Positions 41,557-49,999 of a stretch of 64,000 nucleotides of DNA are shown one piece after another. The translations under genes and the position numbers were made by a program. Below the pieces are notes generated by a model. The model searched no databases. It was given only the letters and a program-made list of their open reading frames with translations, and had not been told where the DNA came from. Every line of letters begins with the position of its first letter. The stretch's first letter is position 1. Origin of the DNA: DASZBX01 sp035943635 (GTDB lineage Bacteria > Actinomycetota > Actinomycetes > Streptomycetales > Catenulisporaceae); the NCBI GenBank assembly GCA_035943635.1, contig DASZBX010000087.1, positions 1 through 64,000 of the forward strand, given 5' to 3'.

Positions 41557-42330
41557 ATGTTCGCTGTGGCATCGAATTCTGCTCAGGTCAGTCGCACCAG
41601 ACCCTTCTACGCCGATCACGCCCAGGCATACGACCAGCTGCTCGATGATCCGGTCGAACCCTGGGTCCAAGCCGTGCAGGAACGGCTGGCCAAGGCGGGC
41701 TGGCGGGCGGCCGCGGTCCTGGACGCCGGGTGTGGGACCGGACGGCACGCCGCCGCGCTGGCCGCCAAGGGGCACCGGGTCGACCTGGCCGACGCCGCCC
41801 CGGAACTGCTGGTGCAGGCGGCCGACCGTATTCCCGGCGCCCGGGCCATGCGGGTCGACCTGTGCGCGCTCGAACTCGGGCCGATCTACCAGGCGGTGAC
41901 CTGCCGCGGCGTGCTCAACGACATGACCACCGACGCCGAACGCGACGCCGTGCTGCGCTCGTTCGCCGAGGCGCTGTACGCCGACGGCCTGCTGTTCCTG
42001 GACGTGCGCGAGCAGGAGGCTTCGCGCCGGCGCGCGGACGGCGAACCCCGGCGCCGCACCGCGGACCTGGGCCCGCGCGGACGCCTGGAGTTCACCAGCA
42101 CCTCGACCTGGCAGGACGGCCTGCTCCGGGTGACCGAGCAGTACGAGCTGCACCCGCCGCTGGACTCGGGCGCGCCGGTGGAACGGTCCGAGTACGCGTT
42201 CGCCATGCGGCCGTGGACCGAGTCGGAGATTCATACCCGGCTGGCCGTGGCCGGGTTCCGCAATGTCGAGATCGAGCCCGGGGTCGGGCGCCGGACCACG
42301 GACCGGCTGTTCGTCGTCGCCACTCGCTGA
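41557..42330 (+). CDS. Class I SAM-dependent methyltransferase
   Basis: A 257-aa methyltransferase. It has RPFYADHAQAYDQLLDDPVE at the N-terminus, motif I VLDAGCGTGRHAAALAAKG, motif II VDLADAAPELLVQAADR and the post-II DLCALELGP. The C-terminal half has a long insertion with RGRLEFTSTSTWQDG and VTEQYELHPP, then RPWTESEIHTRLAVAGFRNV. The family is broad, so the acceptor is unknown. A GTG three codons downstream has a better-spaced AGGA ribosome site and may be the true start. Convergent with the GlxA-type gene. Confidence 0.88.
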   Translation: MFAVASNSAQVSRTRPFYADHAQAYDQLLDDPVEPWVQAVQERLAKAGWRAAAVLDAGCGTGRHAAALAAKGHRVDLADAAPELLVQAADRIPGARAMRVDLCALELGPIYQAVTCRGVLNDMTTDAERDAVLRSFAEALYADGLLFLDVREQEASRRRADGEPRRRTADLGPRGRLEFTSTSTWQDGLLRVTEQYELHPPLDSGAPVERSEYAFAMRPWTESEIHTRLAVAGFRNVEIEPGVGRRTTDRLFVVATR

Positions 42331-42427
42331 CTCGCTGACTCGCTGATCCGGCTCGGGCCGGGGGCGACGGTGACCGGCCGCCAGCCGCCGGACCGACCAC
42401 CCACCGGGCCCGGGCCGGATCAGCGGA

Positions 42428-43399
42428 TCAGCCGCTGCGGGCCGCGAACCGCTCCCGGTACTCGCCCGGCGTGACCTGGACCATGCGCCGGAACGCCCGG
42501 TGCATCGTCGCGACGGTGCCGAACCCGCAGCTGCGCGCTATCGCGTCCAGGCCCTGGCCGGTGGTCTCCAGCAGCCGGCGGGCCGACTCGACCCGGACCG
42601 TCTCCACGTACACCGCCGGGCTCTCCCCGGTCGCGGCCCGGAACAGCCGGGTGAAGTGCCGCTCGCTCAGGCCCGCGCGGGCCGCGAGGGCCGGCACGGA
42701 CAGCTCGGCCGGGCTGCCGCCCGCGCCGACCGCCGCGGAGATGAACGACTGCACGTCGCGCAGCGGCCCCCGGGCCGGGCGCTGGGCGGCCAGCTGGGCC
42801 GAGAACTGGCGCTGGCCGCCGGGCCGCTGGACGAACACCACCAGCTGCCGGGCCACCGCCCGGGCCGCGGCCGGGTCCAGGTCCTCCTCCACCAGCGCCA
42901 GAGCCAGGTCTATCCCGGCGGTGACCCCGGCCGAGGTGGACACGTTCCCGTCCCGGACGAAGATCGGGTCCGACTCGACCGTGACCCGGGGGTAGGCGGC
43001 CGCGAGCCGGTCCGTCTGCTGCCAGTGCGTGGTCGCCCGCCGCCCGTCCAGCAACCCGGCCTCGGCCAGCAGGAACGCGCCGGAACAGACCGATGCCGTG
43101 CGCCGGCTGCGCGAGTACGCGGCCTGTATCCACCGGGCCGTGGCCGGATCGGCCCGGGCCCGCTGGGTGCCCCGCCCGCCGACCACGACCAGCGTGTCCG
43201 CCCCGGCGAACGGCTCAACGGCCTCGGCCACCACCGGCAGGCCGCAGCTGGCCACCACCTGCCCGGGGTCCAGCGCCACGGTCCGCAGCCGGTAGGAGCC
43301 CGGGTCGGCCCGCTCGGCCTGGGAGAAGACCTCCAGCGGGCCGGTCAGGTCGAGGATCTGGAAGTCCGGGAACACCAGGAAGACGATTTCGCGAGCCAC
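42428..43399 (-). CDS. GlxA-family regulator (DJ-1 domain plus AraC HTH)
   Basis: A 323-aa regulator. The N-terminal half is a DJ-1/PfpI-like domain: IVFLVFPDFQILDLTGPLEV, a VVVGGRGT loop, and TASVCSGAFLLAEAGLLDG with Cys105 at the nucleophile position. The C-terminal 95 residues are the AraC double helix-turn-helix (LSVPALAARAGLSERHFTRL, then VYVETVRVESARRLLETTGQ and FGTVATMHRAFRRMVQVTPG). GlxA-type activators often control amino-acid or quaternary-amine use; an amino-acid permease lies 1.8 kb away. GTG start; a longer N-terminal frame through a glyoxalase remnant is rejected. Confidence 0.9.
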   Translation of the reverse strand: MAREIVFLVFPDFQILDLTGPLEVFSQAERADPGSYRLRTVALDPGQVVASCGLPVVAEAVEPFAGADTLVVVGGRGTQRARADPATARWIQAAYSRSRRTASVCSGAFLLAEAGLLDGRRATTHWQQTDRLAAAYPRVTVESDPIFVRDGNVSTSAGVTAGIDLALALVEEDLDPAAARAVARQLVVFVQRPGGQRQFSAQLAAQRPARGPLRDVQSFISAAVGAGGSPAELSVPALAARAGLSERHFTRLFRAATGESPAVYVETVRVESARRLLETTGQGLDAIARSCGFGTVATMHRAFRRMVQVTPGEYRERFAARSG

Positions 43400-43488
43400 C
43401 CGGCCGATTCTACGGGCGCGGCCCCGGCCGGGGCGGGGCCGCTCAGGCGAGCGATCTCCGAACTCCGGCGCCGGGCCGATCGCCCGGC

Positions 43489-43647
43489 TCAGTCCTGCGG
43501 GCGGGCGGTCAGGACACAGAACTCGTTGCCCTCCGGATCGGCCAGCACCACCCAGCGGCTTTCGCCCTGCCCGACGTCCACCCGCCGCGCGCCGAGCGCT
43601 TCGAGCCGGGCCACCTCCGCCGCTTGGTCGTCCGGGTTCAGGCAGGG
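43489..43647 (-). pseudogene. VOC/glyoxalase-like protein, C-terminal remnant
   Basis: About 50 residues: NPDDQAAEVARLEALGARRV followed by DVGQGESRWVVLADPEGNEF and CVLTARPQD with a normal stop. This is the end of the common actinobacterial VOC-family protein, including the metal-site glutamate region PEGNEFCVL. No start codon or preceding fold remains. Confidence 0.7.
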
Positions 43648-43722
43648 CGTATCCGTCCGAGATTAACCCGCCTGTCACAGCAGGTACCCGATCTTGCAAC
43701 ACGTAGTGATCACACTAATACC

Positions 43723-44784
43723 ATGTCTAAATACTCTTCCGCCGACCGCGGCACCCGCGACGGCCACCGGCCGTCGCAGCGCCCCGGCCGCCGCTACGAA
43801 ATGATCGAGATGGCCGTCCTGTTCGGCACCGCGGCGATCGCGGACCTGCTTGTGGACGTGCTCGGCCACGGCAGCGAAGGCCCGGGAGTGCTCGGGTGCC
43901 TGAGCGTGGTGCTGTTCGCCGTGGTGGTCGTGCACCACGCGTGGAACCGGCACAGCACCTCCCCGCCGCGCCGGCGCTCCGCCCAGGGCGAGGACCACGT
44001 GTGCGCGGGCGACGAGGAAGCGGGCGCCGACGCCGACCAGGACGAACCGGCCGAGGTCGGCGCGCTCTGGCGGATCCGCACCAGCGTGGAGGACACCCCC
44101 GGCCGCCTGGCCGTGCTGGCCGGCGCGCTGGCCGCCGCCGGAGCCAACATCCTGACCCTCCAGGTCCACCCGACCGGCACCGGCGCGACCGACGAATTCC
44201 TCGTGCGCACCCCGCCGGGCACCGCCGCCGACACCCTCACCGCCGCGGTCCGGGCGGCCGGCGGCGGCGAGCCGTGGGTCGGCCGGGCCGAGGTCCGGGC
44301 CCTGGCCGACCCGACCGCGCAGGCCCTGGTGCTCGCCCGCCGCCTGGTCACCGAACCGGGCCGGTTCGACCCGGCCGCCGCCGGAACGGGCCCCGGCCAC
44401 GCCGCGGCCTCCGGCGAGGCCGACGCCGCCGGCCGGCCCGCCGCGGCCGACCGCCTCCCGGCCCTGCTGGCCGAGCTGCTGGGCGCCGAGGAGGCCCGCT
44501 GGCACACCGGCGGCCCCGACGCGCCGCACGGGCCCGGCAGCGCCCCGGACGGCCCGCGGAAGGCCGACGTCACCTGCGCCTCCGGCTTCGGCGAGGGCCC
44601 CGACTGCGACACGCTGCTGCTGGCCGTCCCCGGCCGCGGCACGGTCCGGGTCACCCGCGCGGGACTGCCGTTCACCCCGGCCGAGTTCGCCCGGGCCCGC
44701 GCCATGGCCGAACTCGCCGCCGTGGCCGCCGCCCCGGTCCCGACCGACGCGGCCGACGACGCCTGCGAGTGCCGCGGCCGCTGA
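43723..44784 (+). CDS. ACT-domain membrane-associated protein
   Basis: A 353-aa protein. The N-terminal 90 residues hold a basic leader and one or two hydrophobic segments (FGTAAIADLLVDVLG, LSVVLFAVVVVHHAW). An acidic stretch follows, then an ACT domain (ALWRIRTSVEDTPGRLAVLA, GALAAAGANILTLQVHPTG, EFLVRTPPGTAADTLTAAV). The C-terminal part with VGRAEVRALADPTAQALVLA and a Gly/Pro-rich insert resembles the streptomycete stand-alone amino-acid-binding ACT proteins. It would sense a free amino acid. The start ATG has no ribosome site; ATG at 43801 gives a shorter product. The stop codon touches copy 3 of the dispersed repeat. Confidence 0.78.
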   Translation: MSKYSSADRGTRDGHRPSQRPGRRYEMIEMAVLFGTAAIADLLVDVLGHGSEGPGVLGCLSVVLFAVVVVHHAWNRHSTSPPRRRSAQGEDHVCAGDEEAGADADQDEPAEVGALWRIRTSVEDTPGRLAVLAGALAAAGANILTLQVHPTGTGATDEFLVRTPPGTAADTLTAAVRAAGGGEPWVGRAEVRALADPTAQALVLARRLVTEPGRFDPAAAGTGPGHAAASGEADAAGRPAAADRLPALLAELLGAEEARWHTGGPDAPHGPGSAPDGPRKADVTCASGFGEGPDCDTLLLAVPGRGTVRVTRAGLPFTPAEFARARAMAELAAVAAAPVPTDAADDACECRGR

Positions 44785-44871
44785 GCCGTTTCACCGTGCG
44801 CGCTCACCCGCCCGGTGAACTCGCCAACCGGTAACCGGGCCCAGGCGCCGGAATCCGGAACAGTTCGTTTA
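44784..44871 (+). repeat. Dispersed intergenic repeat, copy 3 (88 bp)
   Basis: Same length as copy 2 and alignable without gaps, with near-identical ends (12 of 13 bp at the left, 22 of 26 bp at the right). Starts on the last base of the ACT gene stop. Confidence 0.75.
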
Positions 44872-44924
44872 GCCCGGCCGCCGCGAGAGACGTGCGCCTA
44901 CCGCGCCTCGCCCGCAGCGGCCGG

Positions 44925-45037
44925 GCTCCTTGCTCACCCGCCTGCCGACGCTCGGGTTCGCGTCCGTCACGGTCATCGTCGACAGCGGGCTGAAGTTCGT
45001 CGCCCGCGAGGCCGCCCCGGCCGACTGGCAGGAGTGA
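44925..45037 (+). pseudogene. Methyltransferase-like C-terminal remnant
   Basis: One frame reads LLTRLPTLGFASVTVIVDSG then LKFVAREAAPADWQE and a stop. The strand-turn GFASVTV and KFVARE ending are typical of the last beta strands of class I methyltransferases. Nothing upstream continues the fold. Confidence 0.4.
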
Positions 45038-45059
45038 TCCGGCCGGTCCCACACACCGA

Positions 45060-45109
45060 CGCACCCGCGTTCCCCGCCCGGGAAGAATCGGGCGGGGAAC
45101 GCGGGTGCG
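45060..45109. terminator. Strong 20-bp stem-loop
   Basis: Arms 45060-45079 and 45090-45109 are perfectly complementary with a 10-base GGGAAGAATC loop, 50 bp past the stop of the amino-acid permease. The longest perfect stem I noticed in the window. Confidence 0.8.
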
Positions 45110-45151
45110 CTGCGGATCAAGTGTTCTGGATCAAGTGCTGCGGATCATGCG
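45110..45151. repeat. Three 14-bp tandem repeats
   Basis: Three consecutive imperfect units (CTGCGGATCAAGTG, TTCTGGATCAAGTG, CTGCGGATCATGCG) between the hairpin and the permease stop. Confidence 0.6.
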
Positions 45152-45158
45152 GCCCAGG

Positions 45159-46622
45159 TCAGGCGGTCGGCTCCACGACGAGCAGGTCGTCCGGCTCCAC
45201 GAGCGTGGCCAGCTCGGTCTCCGAGGCCAGGGTCGCGCCCTTGACGTAGTACGGCACCTTCTTGGCCCAGTAGAACCCCAGCGGGATCAGGCCGATGCCC
45301 AGGGCCACCAGGGCGATGACCTTCGTCTCGGTGTCCAGGTTCGTGCCGACCAGGTTCTGCTCCAGGGTGAAGAGCATGAAGAGCGCGCCGATCAGCGGCA
45401 GCAGCCCGATGCAGATCACGTTCTGCGCGCTCTTGAACACCTCCGCCCGGTAGGCGATCACCACTGACAGCGCGGCCAGCGAGTAGTACACCGCGATCTG
45501 GACGCCGATCGCGAGGATCGCGTCGTTCATGATCGTGCCGACCGAGCCCTGGATCAGGTTCGAGCCGACGAACAGGGCCAGGGAGACCACCGCGACCACG
45601 AGCGTCGCGAACGCCGGGGTGCGGCGGGTCTTGTGGATCGAGCCGAAGACCTTGGGCATGGAGTTGTCCCGGCCCATGGCGAACAGCGAGCGCGAGACCT
45701 GGATCAGGGTGGTCTCCAGGGTCGCGATGGTCGAGAGCATGACCGCGATGACCATGACCTTGCCCAGGCCGCTGCCGCCGACCGCGACGCCCAGGTCGCT
45801 GAGCACGTTGGTGTCGCCGTTCACGGTCGAGGCGGGCAGGGTCACGTTCGTGATGATCGTGTAGACCTCGAACAGCAGGAACACGATGACCACGCCGATG
45901 ATGCCGCCGAGCGCGTTGAGCCTGGACTGCTTGGACTCCTCGTTCAGGTTCGAGGTCACGTCCCAGCCCCAGTAGTAGAACGCCGCCACCAGGGCGCCGG
46001 CCGCGAAGCCGGAGACCGAGTGGAACTGGGAGGGGGAGAACCAGGACCAGGTGAACGGGGTGCCGTGCCGGCCGGCCGAGGTGTGGAACAGGGCGATCAC
46101 GAGCACGACCAGCAGGATCAGGATCTCCACGCTGGACATGATCCACTGCGCCTTGGTGGTCAGCTTCACCCCGGCCACGACCAGGCCGACCATGACCAGG
46201 AACCACACCGCACCGATGCCGGTGACCTCCCCGGTGGACGGGGTCGAACTGGTGAACAGGGAGATCGTGGCCTGTCCGGCGGGCAGGCAGGCGGCCACCA
46301 TGAAGATGGTGGCGGACACGACCAGGGCCCACCCGGCGAAGAAGCCGAGGGACGGGTGGATGGCCCGGCGCACCCAGGAGTAGGCGGCGCCGGCGTTCAC
46401 GTCCGCCTTGCCGAGATAGGAGAAGGCCAGGGCTATCCCGAGCATGGGTATGCCGCACCACAGCAGCGCACCCGGACCGGCCAGGCCGACCGCCGCGACC
46501 AGCGAGGCGGTGGTCGCGGTCAGGGAGTACGCCGGGGCGCTGCCGGCCACGGCCATCACGATCGAGTCCGCGGCGCCCAGTGCGCCGCGGTGCAAGCTGT
46601 GGTCCGAGCTTTCGTTGTCCAT
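45159..46622 (-). CDS. APC-family amino acid permease
   Basis: A 487-aa permease with about twelve membrane helices. The family signature is near the start (LGAADSIVMAVAGSAPAYSL, then AYSWVRRAIHPSLGFFAGWA), with an acidic-aromatic FYYWGWDVTSNLNEESK in helix 6 that marks the GABA/glutamate-type APC group. It should import an amino acid or amine with protons or by exchange. A canonical AGGAGG lies before the ATG, and an A/T-rich 100-bp stretch upstream (near 46680-46780) is a probable promoter. Monocistronic, closed by a strong hairpin. Confidence 0.92.
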   Translation of the reverse strand: MDNESSDHSLHRGALGAADSIVMAVAGSAPAYSLTATTASLVAAVGLAGPGALLWCGIPMLGIALAFSYLGKADVNAGAAYSWVRRAIHPSLGFFAGWALVVSATIFMVAACLPAGQATISLFTSSTPSTGEVTGIGAVWFLVMVGLVVAGVKLTTKAQWIMSSVEILILLVVLVIALFHTSAGRHGTPFTWSWFSPSQFHSVSGFAAGALVAAFYYWGWDVTSNLNEESKQSRLNALGGIIGVVIVFLLFEVYTIITNVTLPASTVNGDTNVLSDLGVAVGGSGLGKVMVIAVMLSTIATLETTLIQVSRSLFAMGRDNSMPKVFGSIHKTRRTPAFATLVVAVVSLALFVGSNLIQGSVGTIMNDAILAIGVQIAVYYSLAALSVVIAYRAEVFKSAQNVICIGLLPLIGALFMLFTLEQNLVGTNLDTETKVIALVALGIGLIPLGFYWAKKVPYYVKGATLASETELATLVEPDDLLVVEPTA

Positions 46623-46863
46623 CGAGCCTCCTGATTCTTCACGCCTTGAGCGCAGGACAGGAGTAGATCACCCGGGGCGGGGTGAGACAAGAGGTAAGCG
46701 CAAGAAAACTTCCGTTTCTCCGACGCCATCCTGTGTTTCAGGCGTTGATACGACGAAATACGAAGATCAAATTACTGTTTTGCTACAGCCTGCGCACCCG
46801 TCGGGGACAACCGGCAGGTCCGCGCGGTACGGCCGTCCGGGCCTTCCGCACGGCAGCGGATCA

Positions 46864-47070
46864 TCAGGGGAGCAGGTGCCGCACGATCCGGCCGAGGTCG
46901 GCCGCCTCGTCGCCGGCGAGCACGGCGACGCAGACGTCCTGGTCGGGCAGGCAGTCGGGAAAAGACCTGGCCCGGGGTTGTCGCCGGTGAGGCAGTAACC
47001 CGGGTGCCCGCCCACGGTGACCAGGTAGTACCCACAACGGTAGCCGTCGAAGCGCAACGTCGGGTCGGTC
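46864..47070 (-). pseudogene. Serine hydrolase/beta-lactamase-like remnant with frameshift
   Basis: Two minus-strand frames carry consecutive family-like sequence: LRFDGYRCGYYLVTVGGHPG with YCLTGDNPG in one, then FPDCLPDQDVCVAVLAGDEA with ADLGRIVRHLLP in the next. Together they resemble the end of a class C beta-lactamase-type protein (GGHPGY, HTGDNPGF, LPDQDVCVAVLAGDE). The switch of frame near 46975 and the lack of an N-terminal part mark it as degraded. Confidence 0.5.
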
Positions 47071-47322
47071 GCGGCCGGGCCCGGGGGCCGGGGACTGCGG
47101 CGGTCGGCCTGCCCGCGGTGTGACCGTCGCGTGCCGCAACCTTCACGCCCGCTTGCGGCCCGCCCGGGAAGCGCCCGGACGTGGTCCGGACTATCCCGAG
47201 CGGCACGAAGATCAGCTCGGCCGGGAACTCGGCGCCCGGACCGAGGTGCCGGTTGGCGCGTCCCCGCGCCAAGTGCCGTGTGGATCTCCCGGCCGGGCCC
47301 CGAACCGGGGCACAATCGGAGA

Positions 47323-48351
47323 ATGAGACTCCTGGTATTGGGTGGAACCCGGCACGTGGGCCGCGCCGTCGTCGAGGCCGCGATCGGGCGGGGCGACGAG
47401 GTGACCACGCTCAACCGCGGCCGGACCCGGGCCCCGGCGCCGGACGTGCGCGCCCTGACCGCCGACCGGACCGACCCGCGGGCGCTGCGCGCGGCGCTGG
47501 CCGGCGGCGAGTGGGACGCCGTGGTCGACACCTGGAGCCAGGCCCCGCGGGTCGTGCGCGACGCCTGCCGACTGCTCGACGGCCGGGTCGGGCACTACAC
47601 ATACGTCTCCAGCCGCTCGGTCTACCGCTCCCCGGTCCCACCGGGCGTGGCCGAGGACTATCCGGCCGTGGACGCGGACCCGGACGCCGAGGACAGCGAG
47701 GACTACGCCGCGACCAAACGCGGCGGGGAGCTGGCCGCGGCCCAGACGTTCGGCCCGGCCGCGCTGCTGGCCCGGCCCGGCCTCATCCTCGGCCCGTACG
47801 AGCTCGTCGGCCGGATGCCGTGGTGGTTCGGCCGGATCGAACGCGGCGGCCGGATCCTGGCCCCGGGCCCGGCCGACCAGCCGCTGCAGTACATCGACTG
47901 CCGCGACCTCGCGCTGTGGCTGCTCTCGGCCGCGCAGCGCGGACTCGGCGGCGGGTACAACACGGTCAGCCGGCCCGGGCACACGACGATGGGGGAGTTG
48001 CTGGAAACGGCGGTCGAGATCAGCGGCGCCGAGGCCGACCTGGTCTGGGCCACGCCCGCGCAGATCGCGCAGGCGCAGATCAGCCCGTGGACCGAACTGC
48101 CGATCTGGCTCCCGCCGGACGGCGAGCTGATCGGCCTGCACCACGGCGACGTCAGCGCGGCCTACGCCCAGGGCCTGACCTGCCGCCCGATCCGCGAGAC
48201 GCTCGCCGACACCCGGGCCTGGCTGAAAGCCGAGGGCTACCCGCAAGCCCGCCCCGGCCAGCCGCCGCTGGGCGTGGACCCGGCCAAGGAGCAGAAACTG
48301 CTCGATACGCTCGGCGACCCCGGCGGGTCTGGCGGTCCCGGCGGCCGGTGA
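47323..48351 (+). CDS. NAD-dependent epimerase/dehydratase (extended SDR)
   Basis: A 342-aa protein. The N-terminal RLLVLGGTRHVGRAVVEAAI carries the GxxxxxG Rossmann motif, then TTLNRGRTR, and YVSSRSVYRSPVPPGVAED with Ser and the usual Tyr region. EDYAATKRGGELAAAQTFG contains the YxxxK pair (Tyr and Lys in YAATK). LLARPGLILGPYELVGRMP follows. The family acts on nucleotide sugars or isoflavone-type substrates and is often a reductase of unknown substrate in streptomycetes. The ATG start has GGAG only a few bases away and a CACAAT hexamer six bases upstream, so leaderless initiation is possible. The upstream 190-bp frame extension is rejected. Confidence 0.9.
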   Translation: MRLLVLGGTRHVGRAVVEAAIGRGDEVTTLNRGRTRAPAPDVRALTADRTDPRALRAALAGGEWDAVVDTWSQAPRVVRDACRLLDGRVGHYTYVSSRSVYRSPVPPGVAEDYPAVDADPDAEDSEDYAATKRGGELAAAQTFGPAALLARPGLILGPYELVGRMPWWFGRIERGGRILAPGPADQPLQYIDCRDLALWLLSAAQRGLGGGYNTVSRPGHTTMGELLETAVEISGAEADLVWATPAQIAQAQISPWTELPIWLPPDGELIGLHHGDVSAAYAQGLTCRPIRETLADTRAWLKAEGYPQARPGQPPLGVDPAKEQKLLDTLGDPGGSGGPGGR

Positions 48352-48448
48352 CGTCCGGCTCGCCCGCCGCGGCCGTGCGCCGATTCCACCATCCGAACCC
48401 TGCGAAACCCGGTAGACTCGCCGCTCACGGGAATGGGGGGCCAGGACA

Positions 48449-48913
48449 GTGGATTCGCCGGATTCGACCGACTCGCAGATCTTTTGGCGCGCCGCACAAC
48501 GCAGCATGACCGCGGGGATTCTCACCGGTATCGCCTGCGGCTGCGCCTTGCCCGCCGTGAGCGCGGACAGGAACCATTCGGACCGCTTCGCCCTGCTGGT
48601 GTTCGGAGTCGTCATCGGCGTGGTGGGCGGCCTCCTGTTCGGAATGTTGTGCGGCGTGCTCACGGCCGTGGTCCTGGCAGGAGGTGCGCGGTACTTCACC
48701 GCTCACCTCTGGGTTGCCCGGCTGTTCGCCGCGGTGCTCAACGGCGCCCTGCTGGCCGCCCTGGCGCTGCGGTTGACAAACTACGAAGAGGGCCACGGGC
48801 TCATCCTGCTGGCGTCGGCGTTCGCCGCCGGCGCGCTGATCGGCGCGACCAACGTCCGCTACGTGGTGACCGGCCACTCCTGGCGCATCCTGCGCAGGAT
48901 GTTCATGATCTGA
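48449..48913 (+). CDS. Hypothetical four-helix membrane protein
   Basis: A 154-aa protein with about four hydrophobic segments (TAGILTGIACGCALPAVSA, FALLVFGVVIGVVGGLLFGM, LFAAVLNGALLAALALRL, LILLASAFAAGALIG). Gly/Ala spacing suggests tightly packed helices. The C-terminus is basic (SWRILRRMFMI). No family recognised. GTG start with AGGACA upstream. Convergent with the EamA gene. Confidence 0.65.
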   Translation: MDSPDSTDSQIFWRAAQRSMTAGILTGIACGCALPAVSADRNHSDRFALLVFGVVIGVVGGLLFGMLCGVLTAVVLAGGARYFTAHLWVARLFAAVLNGALLAALALRLTNYEEGHGLILLASAFAAGALIGATNVRYVVTGHSWRILRRMFMI

Positions 48914-49000
48914 TCGGAACCCGAGCCCAGGCCCGGGCCCGCTGGGGCCGCACCTGCTCGCCGCGGCACCCACGGTCGCCCGGCCGCCATCCGTCCGCCG

Positions 49001-49912
49001 TCACGGCCGGGCGATCAGCAGGATCCCGGTCACCACGCCGGCCGAAGCGATCAGGCGGTTGCGCCCGAACCGTTCGTGGAACACCACCGAGCCGATCACG
49101 CACCCGATCAGGATCGAGGTCTCCCGCAGCGTCGCGATCCCGGCCAGGGTGCCCTTGGTCTGCGCCCACAGCACCATGCTGTACGCCGCGACCGACACCA
49201 CCCCGCCGGCCAGCCCGCGGGCCCAGTCCGGGCGGAGGCTGGCCAGCAGCGCCCGCCGCCGCAGCGCCACCGCGACCAGGACGATCAGCACCCCCTGGAA
49301 CAGGAACGTCCACGAGGCGTACCCGAACACCGAGCCCGAACGCCGCACCCCGATCCCGTCGACCACCGTGTACGCGGCGATGAAGCACCCGGTGCCGACG
49401 GCCGCGCCGATCGCCGGCAGGTCGGCCCGGCGCGGGCGCCCGTCGGCGAAGGCCAGCGCGAGCAGCCCGCCGGAGACGGTGAGCACGCCGACCGCCTCCA
49501 GCCCGGACATCGGCTGCCCGACCACGAACGTGCCGACCAGCGCCACCACCAGCGGCGAGGTGCCGCGGGCGAGCGGGTACATGCTGCTGAACTCCCCGAG
49601 CCGGTAGGCCAGCACGAGGGCGTACGAGTACCCGACCTGGAGCAGGAAGGACGCGGCGATGAACGGCCACGCGGCCCGGTCCGGAATCGGCGCGAACAGC
49701 ACCCCGACGCCCGCGCAGCCGGCCGCGGCCACCCCGATCAACGCGATCGCGGCGACCCGGTCCCGGGCCGAATGGGTCAGCGCGTTCCAGGTCGCGTGCA
49801 GCACGGCCGAGAGGAGCACCACCCCCACCACGATGAGCCCGCCGCTCGGTCCGCCGCCTACTGTTCCCGCCGCCAGCACCGTCACGTCATCCAATTGTAG
49901 TGCAGACGTCAT
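49001..49912 (-). CDS. EamA/DMT-superfamily transporter
   Basis: A 303-aa membrane protein with about ten hydrophobic helices arranged as two five-helix EamA halves: HATWNALTHSARDRVAAIAL early, SSMYPLARGTSPLVVALVGT at the end of half one, and RETSILIGCVIGSVVFHERF near the end of half two, the standard EamA marks. Substrate is probably a metabolite or amino acid to be exported. GTG at 49885 could also be the start, since TACAAT lies eight bases before it; the ATG at 49912 gives nine more residues. Confidence 0.88.
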   Translation of the reverse strand: MTSALQLDDVTVLAAGTVGGGPSGGLIVVGVVLLSAVLHATWNALTHSARDRVAAIALIGVAAAGCAGVGVLFAPIPDRAAWPFIAASFLLQVGYSYALVLAYRLGEFSSMYPLARGTSPLVVALVGTFVVGQPMSGLEAVGVLTVSGGLLALAFADGRPRRADLPAIGAAVGTGCFIAAYTVVDGIGVRRSGSVFGYASWTFLFQGVLIVLVAVALRRRALLASLRPDWARGLAGGVVSVAAYSMVLWAQTKGTLAGIATLRETSILIGCVIGSVVFHERFGRNRLIASAGVVTGILLIARP

Positions 49913-49999
49913 GTGTAAGGTGCAGCGGGGTGCTATGACCTGCGGAGGAGCGGTACGCGGGCACGCAATTGTCCTTGCCCGGCCTACTAATCTGGGACG

